37,339 bases of DNA from NCBI GenBank assembly GCA_002887195.1, contig PJAB01000153.1, forward strand, positions 1-37,339, read 5' to 3'. The position numbers were made by a program, and so were the translations under genes. Positions 8,871 through 16,991 of the stretch are shown in pieces. Below the pieces are notes generated by a model. It did no database searches. It saw nothing but the letters and a program-made list of their open reading frames with translations, and had not been told where the DNA came from. The stretch is from Chrysochromulina parva (Eukaryota > Haptophyta > Prymnesiales > Chrysochromulinaceae). Position 1 is the first letter of the stretch; each line of letters starts with the position of its first letter.

Positions 8871-10795
8871 CTGCCGCCGCCGTCGGGCGACACGTCATAG
8901 CGCTCGAAGACAGGCCCAACCGAGTTGTCGCGCAGCTCGGCGAGACGCTCGTCATACTCGGCCGCTGAGTGATCACCGCTGTCGTCGAGCCAAGCGTCTA
9001 CCGTGTCGAGATCGGATGTGGCGGACAGCACGTCTTCTTCGAGCATTCTGTTCCGCAGCTCGACGTCCTTCAGCAGCTTGCGGCACGCGTGCACGTACTG
9101 CTCGAGGCGAACGCGAGCCTCGACCCGCCCGAGGGCCTGCGCGTCCGCGTCCTTGTAGCTCGCCGCCTCGTTCACCATCCGCTCCACGTCCTCCGGCGAG
9201 AGCCGGTCGGCGTTCTGGATGGTGATCTTAGCCTCAGTGCCGCTCGTCACCTCTCGCGCCGAGACAGAGAGGATGCCGTTGGCGTCCAGGTCGAAGGTCA
9301 CGTCAATCTGGGCCTCGCCACGCGGCATGGCGGGAAAGCCGCTCAACTCAAACGTGCCGAGGAGCCGATTATCTTGACTCAACGGCCGCTCACCCTCGAA
9401 GACTTTGTTGGTCACCGCCACCTGCCCGTCCTCGGCGGTCGTGTACCGCTTCGTCTTAGAAGTCGGGATGACGGTATTGCGCGGAATGATGGCGGCCATC
9501 ACGCCGCCCGTCGTCTCGATGCCGAGCGTGAGGGGCGCCACGTCGAGCAGCAGAAGGTCCTGGATCTTCTTGTCACGCTCGCCACTCAGCACGCCCGCCT
9601 GCACAGCCGCGCCAAAGGCGACAGCCTCGTCTGGATTGATCGACGTGTTCGGCTCCTTGCCATTGAAGAAGCGCTTGAGCATGCTGCGCACTTTGGGGAT
9701 TCTAGTCGAGCCGCCCACGAGAACGACCTCGGAGACATCGGACTTGGAGATCGCCGCGTCCTCGAGCACCTTCTCGACGGGCAGGAGCGTCTGCCGGAAA
9801 AGATCGGCGCACAGCTCCTCAAATTTTGCACGCGTCACCATCTCCGAGAGATCGACGCCAGGCAACAGCCCCTCGATCTCGACACGCACCTCCGTCTTGG
9901 TGGATAGGGCGCGCTTTGCCCGCTCCGCCTCGCGCCGCAGCTTCTGCACCGCCGCGGGCGACGTGGTCGGGTCCTTGCCCGGGTACTTCTTCTTGACGAT
10001 CCCGATCAGGTGCTGGATCAGCCGCGCGTCGAGGTCCTCGCCACCCAGGTGGGTGTCTCCCGCGGTGGCGAGCACTTCGAAGACTCCGGAGTCGATGGAG
10101 AGCAGCGAGACGTCAAAGGTGCCGCCGCCCAAGTCGAAGACCAGCACAGTCTCCGCCGCATGCGACCGATCAAGCCCGAAGGCGATCGCCGCCGCCGTCG
10201 GCTCATTGAGGATGCGAAGCACGTTGAGGCCGGCGATCGCGCCCGCGTCTTTTGTCGCCTGCCGCTGCGCGTCGTTGAAGTAGGCGGGCACCGTCACGAC
10301 CATGTTCTTCACCTCCTTGCCGAGGTAGGCCTCGGCAGTGTCGCGCATCTTACCGAGCACCATCGACGACACCTCCTGTGGCGTAAGCGACTTTTTGGCG
10401 CCGTCGACAGTCACCTGAATGAGAGGCTTGCCACTGCTGTCGGGGACGACCTTGAAGGGCCATAGCTTCATGTCCTTTTGCACGAGCGGATCCGTGAACT
10501 GGCGGCCGATAAGGCGTTTGGTGTCATATATGGTATTGGCTGGGTTGAGCGCCGCCTGCGTCTTCGCTGCGTCGCCCACGAGCCTTTCTGAGTCCGTGAA
10601 GGCCACATATGATGGCGTCACGCGATTGCCCTGGTCGTTGGCGATGATCTCGACGGCGCCGTTTTGGAAGATGGCGACGCAGCTATACGTGGTGCCCAGA
10701 TCAACGCCCACCACCGGGCCCATTGGCGGCTCGTCCGCGGCCGAGCAGCAGGCTGTAACGAGCAATGTCAACGTCAATGAAAGGTACTTCCGCAT
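8774..10795 (-). CDS. BiP: ER-lumenal Hsp70 chaperone BiP/GRP78
   Basis: A complete intronless gene of 673 residues. The N-terminus is a signal peptide ([19 protein letters not shown]) and the C-terminus is HDEL, so the protein is retained in the ER lumen. All Hsp70 signatures are present: [10 protein letters not shown] near residue 30, [12 protein letters not shown] near 220, [13 protein letters not shown] near 360, the interdomain linker [12 protein letters not shown] near 415, then the beta substrate-binding domain and an alpha-helical lid. BiP binds unfolded polypeptides in an ATP-dependent cycle, helps translocation and folding, and controls ER stress sensors. Unusually, a Gly/Ser-rich linker ([16 protein letters not shown]) followed by [11 protein letters not shown] precedes HDEL, where BiP proteins normally have a short acidic tail. 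A candidate ER-stress element lies 15-24 bases upstream of the ATG. Confidence 0.97.
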
Positions 10796-10809
10796 GGTTC
10801 GCGGAATCG

Positions 10810-10819
10810 TGACGTGGCA
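10810..10819 (-). promoter_or_regulatory. Candidate unfolded-protein-response element upstream of BiP
   Basis: The + strand reads TGACGTGGCA, so the coding strand reads TGCCACGTCA. This contains the core CCACGTCA/TGACGTGG bound by XBP1/ATF6/bZIP28-type factors in animal and plant BiP promoters. It lies very close to the ATG, so the transcript leader would have to be short or include the element. Confidence 0.5.
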
Positions 10820-11132
10820 GTTGTTATTACGTCGCGGTACTCCCGGCTCTCAAAAGACGCTGCCCCGGCGCTCAAAAGACGGCTCCGCTGCCCCGGTTCA
10901 ACATAAGTATTGAGGACTTGACTCGGCTTGAGAGATCTGCAATTATATCAACATACAACAATCAACATCTACATCGGACGTAACAAGACACCGCGGGAGC
11001 AGGGACACGCATTGTTTCGACTAATTAGCTTGCTTGCTTGCACTGATGCGGCGAACCCTCATCGGAGGCAGACCGCGCGGGCTAGGAGCGCAGGGTCTCG
11101 GCCGATGTTGATCGCCGCGTTCGGATCGCCGC
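10820..11132. other. BiP upstream region
   Basis: Contains a duplicated CTCAAAAGAC (10849-10858 and 10871-10880, 22-bp period) beside repeated CTGCCCCGG, and a CTTGAC at 10917. It probably holds the BiP promoter and the 3' flank of the small coiled-coil frame that ends at 11133. No gene is seen. Confidence 0.45.
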
Positions 11133-11807
11133 CTATGTTATGCTGACTGTGAGCATGTCGTCATCGTCAATTGATACATTTACCACCATGGGCCCCATTG
11201 CAGTAGGAGTCCTGCTGGCAGGAGCTGCCTGGACGTTAGTAAGGTCCGCTTGCTGAGCCCTTAGTAGCCTGAGCTCCGCAGCCATACGCTCTGTGTTCTG
11301 GCCCATCGCCTCTATCTCCGCATCGCTTTTCCTAAGCTGAGCTGTCAGACTCGAGATCATTCTGCCCGAGTTGGCAACCTCTGTCTGCAGGATTTTCAGC
11401 TCGCTTACCACAGCAGTCGACGCAGCTGCAATCTCTCCGACCTCGACAGGAAACGCAGCCGTCCGCAGCATGGACCGCTGCTGCCGCTGTCGAGCGAGGC
11501 GTGATGACATACTATCGCCGCCCGACCTCGAAGCACTGTGAGGACTTACAAGGTCTTCGTATCCATATTCCTTCATGATCTCCATGAAAGTGTCTGCGGC
11601 GACCAGCGGCCTACCAGCAGCCTGCCGCGCGAGCCAAAGCGCCTCAAGCAAAGCGCCAACAAGATCCAACAAGTGCGACTCGATCTGTGGGGAACAGGTT
11701 CCTAGAGGAGCCGTCACGGGCGCGGGCTCCTCCTTGGGATTGAGATCTCCTAAGGGTCTCCTATGGGCTATGAAAGACACTTTGGAGACCCTTGCACCCG
11801 ATTTCAC
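11133..11807 (-). CDS. Small coiled-coil protein, possibly a 3' exon
   Basis: Unrecognised. The 224-codon frame begins with GTG at 11807; the first ATG is at 11585 (151 residues), so either the start is 11585 or this is the last exon of a spliced gene. The N-terminal half has an amphipathic helix (SHLLDLVGALLEALWLARQ). The C-terminal half is a coiled coil of about 90 residues (VVSELKILQTEV to ELRLLRAQQADL), and the protein ends with an acidic DDDDMLTVSIT. A consensus-like donor GTAAGT on the minus strand at 11549-11544 leaves open the possibility of further splicing. It is divergent from the GGT gene, with only 68 bases between the two frames, so the upstream structure is uncertain. Confidence 0.4.
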   Translation of the reverse strand: MKSGARVSKVSFIAHRRPLGDLNPKEEPAPVTAPLGTCSPQIESHLLDLVGALLEALWLARQAAGRPLVAADTFMEIMKEYGYEDLVSPHSASRSGGDSMSSRLARQRQQRSMLRTAAFPVEVGEIAAASTAVVSELKILQTEVANSGRMISSLTAQLRKSDAEIEAMGQNTERMAAELRLLRAQQADLTNVQAAPASRTPTAMGPMVVNVSIDDDDMLTVSIT

Positions 11808-11875
11808 GAAGTTTAGTTCCTTCTCTCAAAAGGGGGCCGAACATGCAAATACAATCGTGACCCCCCGCGCGCGCG

Positions 11876-13726
11876 ATGCTCGTCGTCACCAAGGCAGCCA
11901 TCATGTCTGTCGTCGGAAGAGATGGCATGGTTTCGACTGGCAACTCGTACGCCACCGAGGCTGGCGTTGCCGTGCTCAGGGGTGGTGGCAACGCCATCGA
12001 CGCCATGTTTGCCGTGCAGGCGATGCTTAATGTCGTCCAGCCACAGTGGACGGGCTTTGGAGGTGGGTGCTTCATCATGGTGCACGACCGCGACACCGAT
12101 GAGGTGGTCGCATACGATGGCCGAGAGGAGGCGCCCGCGGCGTTCCACGGCAAGATCTATTGCGCCAATGAGGCGTGCATGACCAATCCGAATTGCGACT
12201 GCTCCAAAGGTCCGATCAGCTATGCAGATCGCAAGACGGGCGGTATCTCCATCGGCGTTCCAGGCGCGCCTGCCGCCATGTTCCGTGCACTTCAGGAGCA
12301 TGGCACGATGAATGCGTCACAGCTGGTCGCAAGCGCCGCGCATGCATCCAGAGCGGGCATACCGATGCCAGCGGGGCTGTACAACGACATAAAAGAAAAT
12401 GTGGCGCGTCTCGCACTCTTCAACGCAAGTGCGAAGCTCTTTCTCAATGCCGCCCGCACGGCGCCCATCGTGAGCATCGGCGAGCCCTTTTACAATCCCG
12501 AGCTGGCGGCTACCCTGGAGCTTCTAGCTGTGGAAGGGCCATCCGTTCTCTACTCAGAGGCTGGAGTGTTGGCTGCGGAGCTGGTGGCCACTGCCAGGAC
12601 TGCAGTCAACCCACGCACAGGCAAGTATGGCCTCCTGAGCACGGCAGATCTCGCCGGCTATCGCGCCGTGCGCCGTAAGCCTGTGTGGGCTGAGTTCAAT
12701 GGGACCTTTGCACTCGCCAGCATGGCGCCTCCCTCCTCTGGGGGTGTGGCCACGTTGCTCGCGCTCAATGCGCTCGACGCGGCGCGCAAGCTCGAGGGCG
12801 GCCCGTCAGACGTGGCGTCGTGGGCACGGATGATCGATGCGCAGAACTTGGCCTTTGCGGACCGGAACGAGTACCTCGGCGACGCTGACTTTGTCGACGT
12901 GCCGATCGATGGCCTGCTGAGCCCAGCTTATGCGGCAGAGCGCGCCGGGGCCATCTTCCGCACCGACGGCCGCGCAGCACCAACCCCAATCCCTTTTGGC
13001 GTCCCTCCAGGCGCGGAGCATTCGGGGGGTCGCTACGCATCGAGCCGTGCTCCGGAACACGGCACGATGCATTACTCGATCGTCACGGAGCGACATCTGG
13101 TCGCGGTGACAACGACGGTGCAGTCTGGCATGGGCTCCGGTGTGGTCCTGCCCGGTCGCGGGCTACTCCTCAACGATGAGCTTGATGACTTTGACGCCCT
13201 TGGGGTAGACCCTACGACGCGAAAGCCATACGCCAACGGTCCCGAGGGGGGCAAGAAGCCTCGTCGGACGGCGCTCGATCCCGCGGATGCTCAGTCCCTC
13301 GGCGGCAAGCGCCCTCGCTCGTCGATGTCACCCGTGCTCGTCTTCAACCGGACGCTCGATGGCTCACTCACACCGTGGATGGCGATCGGCGCCATGGGCG
13401 GTGCGACCATTATCGGCTCGGTGCTCCACGGCCTCATCAACACCCTCGCGTGGCAGATGGACGCGCAGGCCGCCATCGACGCGCCACGAGCCTACCCTCA
13501 GAACGAGGTAGATCAGCCTCTCGAGCCCGCGCTGTACGCGCGATTCGGCGCTCAGCTCCGCGCGCTCGGTTACAATGCAACCCGCGGAGATTTGTTGGAC
13601 CACTACTTGTACATCGCCCAGGTTTGCGCCGATGGGCTGTACCGCGGCGCGGCGGACACAACACGACTGCCCGAGAGCTCAGCCATGGCGGTCTCGCCCG
13701 CGTCCGTGAAGGGTGACGAAACTTGA
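11876..13726 (+). CDS. Gamma-glutamyltransferase (gamma-glutamyl transpeptidase)
   Basis: 616 residues covering the whole Ntn-hydrolase fold. The GGT start signature GMVSTGNSYATEAG is at residues 17-30, with GGGNAIDA just after. The autoprocessing site is HGTMHYSIV, so the catalytic nucleophile is predicted to be Thr397 by alignment with Thr391 of the E. coli enzyme. Downstream are SGMGSG, LLNDELDDFD and GAMGGATIIGSVL, as in the small subunit. The enzyme cleaves the gamma-glutamyl bond of glutathione and its conjugates, transferring the glutamyl group to water or amino acids. No signal peptide or membrane anchor is visible: only about 16 residues precede the catalytic core. Either the start lies in an upstream exon or this form is not secreted. 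Its stop TGA falls inside a 10-bp tandem repeat. Confidence 0.95.
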   Translation: MLVVTKAAIMSVVGRDGMVSTGNSYATEAGVAVLRGGGNAIDAMFAVQAMLNVVQPQWTGFGGGCFIMVHDRDTDEVVAYDGREEAPAAFHGKIYCANEACMTNPNCDCSKGPISYADRKTGGISIGVPGAPAAMFRALQEHGTMNASQLVASAAHASRAGIPMPAGLYNDIKENVARLALFNASAKLFLNAARTAPIVSIGEPFYNPELAATLELLAVEGPSVLYSEAGVLAAELVATARTAVNPRTGKYGLLSTADLAGYRAVRRKPVWAEFNGTFALASMAPPSSGGVATLLALNALDAARKLEGGPSDVASWARMIDAQNLAFADRNEYLGDADFVDVPIDGLLSPAYAAERAGAIFRTDGRAAPTPIPFGVPPGAEHSGGRYASSRAPEHGTMHYSIVTERHLVAVTTTVQSGMGSGVVLPGRGLLLNDELDDFDALGVDPTTRKPYANGPEGGKKPRRTALDPADAQSLGGKRPRSSMSPVLVFNRTLDGSLTPWMAIGAMGGATIIGSVLHGLINTLAWQMDAQAAIDAPRAYPQNEVDQPLEPALYARFGAQLRALGYNATRGDLLDHYLYIAQVCADGLYRGAADTTRLPESSAMAVSPASVKGDET

Positions 13727-13819
13727 CGAAACTTGACGAAACTTGACGGAACTTGACGGAACCACTTCATTGCTCAAGAGCTCAGCCACGGCAGTCCCGC
13801 CCGCGTCCGTGAAGGGTGA
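13675..13819 (+). repeat. Duplicated GGT C-terminal coding end (42-bp direct repeat)
   Basis: Bases 13675-13716, which encode the last residues of GGT (SSAMAVSPASVKG), are repeated at 13778-13819 with three mismatches, 103 bases downstream. The second copy lies after the stop codon and has no obvious role. Confidence 0.9.
13715..13764 (+). repeat. 10-bp tandem repeat spanning the GGT stop codon
   Basis: The unit GACGAAACTT is repeated at 13715, 13725 and 13735, then as GACGGAACTT at 13745, with a partial copy at 13755. The GGT stop TGA (13724-13726) lies across the first junction. Confidence 0.9.
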
Positions 13820-14620
13820 TGCAATCTCGTTGGGCATAACACCCTTGCGAGGGGCGTTTGATGAAACCTTGAGATTGGTGATGAAATTGGTGATGAAACG
13901 GCGTCTACGGCGATCGGCGACCGTGCAGAGCCGCGGCCGTTCACTCGGACTACCGACCCCCAACACCGCGGGACCGCGGCCGGGACGCCGGGGTGAGCCC
14001 CCGGCCGGCGCGCGCGCGGGGCAGGACCGCTCGTGCCTCGTCCCGCGGGTCGTCGCTCGTCGGCCGCGAATGCGCGAAACTTAGCCTAAGCCGAAGCCGA
14101 AGACGCTCGGTATGAATACTTACCCGTACGCGTACGCCGCGTAGTTGTTAGTTCATAGTTACGTCTTACGTCGTACGCGCAGTCCGCAGACTGCGAATCC
14201 GCGCCGTCCCGCGGGCCCGCCGCGGCGCGGGGACGACGCGTGCCGTGAGCGCTGGGCCGGGAAACCTTACCTTATCCGGTTCGCACCGATGTACCCACCC
14301 GTCGCCCATGTGCCATGACCGTAGCCCCCAAGACCGACACGCGACACCCCGCCCAGGTCCCAGTACGCATCAACACATAACAAGAAAGATTTAACAAGAC
14401 CCGAGATGCCAAAAGTTCATCGCCACCGGCAGTCCATCAGACCCCGCGACCCGCGAGACCGAGACGCACCCACATGTATGCATGCAACAACAGCTCTCTG
14501 CGCCCCTTCCAGACAGAAACGAGATAGGCGAGTGAGAGGGCGATGGCGCGTTGCACATGCCCAGGAAGCCGTACAGGGCCACAACAAACGTGCGGCCTCG
14601 TCGAGGAACTCCTTGTAACC
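13727..14620. other. Non-coding stretch between convergent genes
   Basis: After the tandem repeats comes a very GC-rich segment with several palindromes, including GTACGCGTAC at 14126-14135 and a 7-bp stem/4-base loop hairpin at 14178-14195. The frame at 13743-14084 merely reads through the duplicated GGT end and is not called. No tRNA or other RNA gene was recognised. Confidence 0.45.
14178..14195. repeat. Short perfect hairpin
   Basis: CGCAGTC and GACTGCG are perfectly complementary around a CGCA loop. It lies about 430 bases from the stop of the LRR gene, in a palindrome-rich stretch. Confidence 0.6.
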
Positions 14621-16801
14621 TCATGCGGGGGGGACGGCTACCGGTGCAACGGCCGCCGGCGCACCTTCCACAGCTGGCTTCTTGGTACCCTCCGCCATGG
14701 CCTTGACTAGCGAGACGCTCGTCATGTTTGCCATCTGGACCCCTCGGAAGGCCTTCCGGCTCTTGCGCTGGATCGATCCGCCGACCATGTCAAGGATATC
14801 CTGACGGTCGGAATCCTTGTCGAGGGACTTGAGGGCATGGTGGAAGTTGGCCTGATCGGTCGTCCGCGGGTGGAGGAGCACTGCCGCCTCGATCTTGCCC
14901 TTGCGATAGCTGACCGTGTCGATGAGCGCTTTCACCTGTGTTGAGGAAAAGTAGTTTCGCATCGAGGCCTGCTTGATCAGATTGACCTTGTCGAAGTCAG
15001 AGCACTTGTGAGTGCCTTGGACGGAGAGCGTCTGGATCAGGATCTCGAAGCTCTTCGGCTTCATCGGAGCAGAGAAGAAGACGCCGCGGTCGTACGGCTT
15101 GATCGCCAGGCGCACGCAGTAGGTGAGTGCGAGCGTCCCCGATTCAGGCACCACCGGGTAATACCAATCCTGGTACGTCGTGTCGCTCCCGTTGTGCGCG
15201 CACGCGGCCCAGAAGTCCGTGGGCGTGGTGAGCACGCGCTCCCACAACCTGAGCAAGATCGCCCGGGCGCTCGCCTGCCCAAGGTCGAGGTCGATGGCGA
15301 ACGAGATCGCATCCTGTTGCAACGTCGAGAAGTAGACGACATGCAGCGTGCCTGAGCTTGGCAACGGAGACGAGGTGTCGAACGGCTCATCATTCAGCTT
15401 GCTCTCTCGCAGCTCCTCCACACCATCTCCGTCGCCAGCCCCTTCGCTCGCCTGGGCGCGCTGCATGAGCTTCTCGGCGATGAAGAGGTCACACGGGTTC
15501 GCAAGGTCCAGCTTGAAAGTCGCCTCGAGGCCCCGTTTCCATGTGACGTAGTCGAGCTCAAGCGTGCCCTTCGGAGGCATCTGGAACGAATCGAGCGTCA
15601 CGTCAATCGGCGACGTCTTGCCGCCGCTGCCGCCGACCGCGAGCGTCGTGTTGATCCAAGACTCTCCTTTCTCGTGCGTCATACGCTCGTAGAGCGTCTC
15701 CGCAATGAACCTGTCCCACGGCTGGGACAGGTCGAGGGCGTAGTGGCCGTCGGGATTTTTGGGATCAAAGCGCGAGGCACGGCCACGAGCATACGAGCCG
15801 CCCGACTGCACATTGGACAGGCCGACCGCCTCAATGTTCTCCGAGGCGCGCAACGCTTCGATCAGGGCGGTGATCCCGCTCTTCTGGCTGGTCAGCACGC
15901 CTTTCTCGGAGGACGCGACGCCCATCGGATTGAAGCCGAGCTCGAGGGACAGCAGGTTGTGGTTGTTCTTGATGCCCTCGGCGAGCTTCTCGCAACCCGC
16001 AGGGTTGACCCGGTTGTGTGACACATCCAGGTGCGTGAGCGCCGCGTTCGCACCGAGCATGTCCGCGATGGCCGCAATGCCAGCATCCTCAAGCCCGTTC
16101 CAGCCCAGATCCACTCGATTGAGCACCGAATTCTGCTTCAGCCCCTCGGCGATGGCAGTAGCGCCCTTTGCTTTGAGCGCATTCCACTTCAGATTGACGT
16201 CGAGTAAATGCGAGTGCCCGTTGAGCATGTCGCCGAAGACTTTGCCGGCCTCCTCGCCGAAGGCGTTGTACGAGAGGTCCACTTTGGTCAGGGAAGAGGA
16301 CGCCTTGAAAGCCTCGGCCAAGGGCGCTGCAGCCCGGTCGTTCAGTTCGTTGCCCCTCAAGGAGAGCTCAGCAAGCGTCGAGTTCTGCTGCATGTGCTTG
16401 CAGATCGACATGATGCCCGGCAGCCCGATGCGATTGTCTGCGAGGTTGAGCGAGGTCAAGCTCGCGTTGGTCACAAGCACCTTGGCGATGGCATGTGTTC
16501 CGTCGTCGCGCAACCAATTGTCGCCGAGGTTGAGGGAGCGAATCTGCGTATTGACCGTTAGGGCCGCCGCGACAGAAAGTGCGCCCTTGACCCCCATTCC
16601 ATGGTGGCGCAGATTGATGTGCTCGCAGTCGAGCTTGGCAATAAAGATGGCGATCGGCACGATCTTGAGCTCAGAGCACTTGGCAAGATACTCCTTCTTG
16701 CCGGAGCTCGTGCCGTCATCGCCAAGGTCCAGCTGCATGAGCTCGGCGATCTCGACCTCGGAGTCTCCCGAGGACTCCGAACCATAATCGTCGTCGTCCA
16801 T
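14621..16801 (-). CDS. Leucine-rich repeat protein with triplicated repeat and DUF4476-like domain
   Basis: 726 residues, intronless, with ATG at 16801. After an acidic N-terminus, residues about 60-330 form eight or nine LRRs of about 28 residues of the ribonuclease-inhibitor/NOD type (IRSLNLGDNWLRDDGTHAIA, LTSLNLADNRIG, LTKVDLSYNAFG). Residues 353-562 contain three copies of an unnamed repeat: a Y/F-x-LDL helix followed by FIAExLxxR-like residues, then a P-x-x-GTL-x-x-x-Y strand (PKGTLELDY, SSGTLHVVY, ESGTLALTY). Residues about 598-675 resemble DUF4476 (FDKVNLIKQA, FSSTQVKALID, GKIEAAVLLHPRTTD, NFHHAL, DRQDIL). The tail is Ala/Pro-rich. The LRR face suggests a protein-binding scaffold; no catalytic residues are seen. 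Its start lies 190 bases downstream of the end of the giant gene on the same strand. Confidence 0.85.
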   Translation of the reverse strand: MDDDDYGSESSGDSEVEIAELMQLDLGDDGTSSGKKEYLAKCSELKIVPIAIFIAKLDCEHINLRHHGMGVKGALSVAAALTVNTQIRSLNLGDNWLRDDGTHAIAKVLVTNASLTSLNLADNRIGLPGIMSICKHMQQNSTLAELSLRGNELNDRAAAPLAEAFKASSSLTKVDLSYNAFGEEAGKVFGDMLNGHSHLLDVNLKWNALKAKGATAIAEGLKQNSVLNRVDLGWNGLEDAGIAAIADMLGANAALTHLDVSHNRVNPAGCEKLAEGIKNNHNLLSLELGFNPMGVASSEKGVLTSQKSGITALIEALRASENIEAVGLSNVQSGGSYARGRASRFDPKNPDGHYALDLSQPWDRFIAETLYERMTHEKGESWINTTLAVGGSGGKTSPIDVTLDSFQMPPKGTLELDYVTWKRGLEATFKLDLANPCDLFIAEKLMQRAQASEGAGDGDGVEELRESKLNDEPFDTSSPLPSSGTLHVVYFSTLQQDAISFAIDLDLGQASARAILLRLWERVLTTPTDFWAACAHNGSDTTYQDWYYPVVPESGTLALTYCVRLAIKPYDRGVFFSAPMKPKSFEILIQTLSVQGTHKCSDFDKVNLIKQASMRNYFSSTQVKALIDTVSYRKGKIEAAVLLHPRTTDQANFHHALKSLDKDSDRQDILDMVGGSIQRKSRKAFRGVQMANMTSVSLVKAMAEGTKKPAVEGAPAAVAPVAVPPA

Positions 16802-16991
16802 GACGACCTCCGTTGAGGGAACGGCCGCGCAAAAACACGGCGTGTGCTCATGACGGCGCCTTGGGTGTGAATGGTTTTTCGCGGTTTCCCTGTAGTTGTC
16901 TTCTCGGGCTCAAGCTGAGGTTGATTGAGTTACATCGAACGAATGCCGACCCCCACGTGGACAAAATGCAGCGACGTCGTTCTCTCTCCAT

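Noticed and set aside
8969..9907. 312-codon + frame opposite BiP
   Set aside because: Antisense of a highly conserved Hsp70 coding sequence. Such shadow frames are well known for Hsp70 genes.
13743..14084. 113-codon + frame after GGT
   Set aside because: It only reads through the duplicated GGT end and GC-rich flank. Likely no gene.
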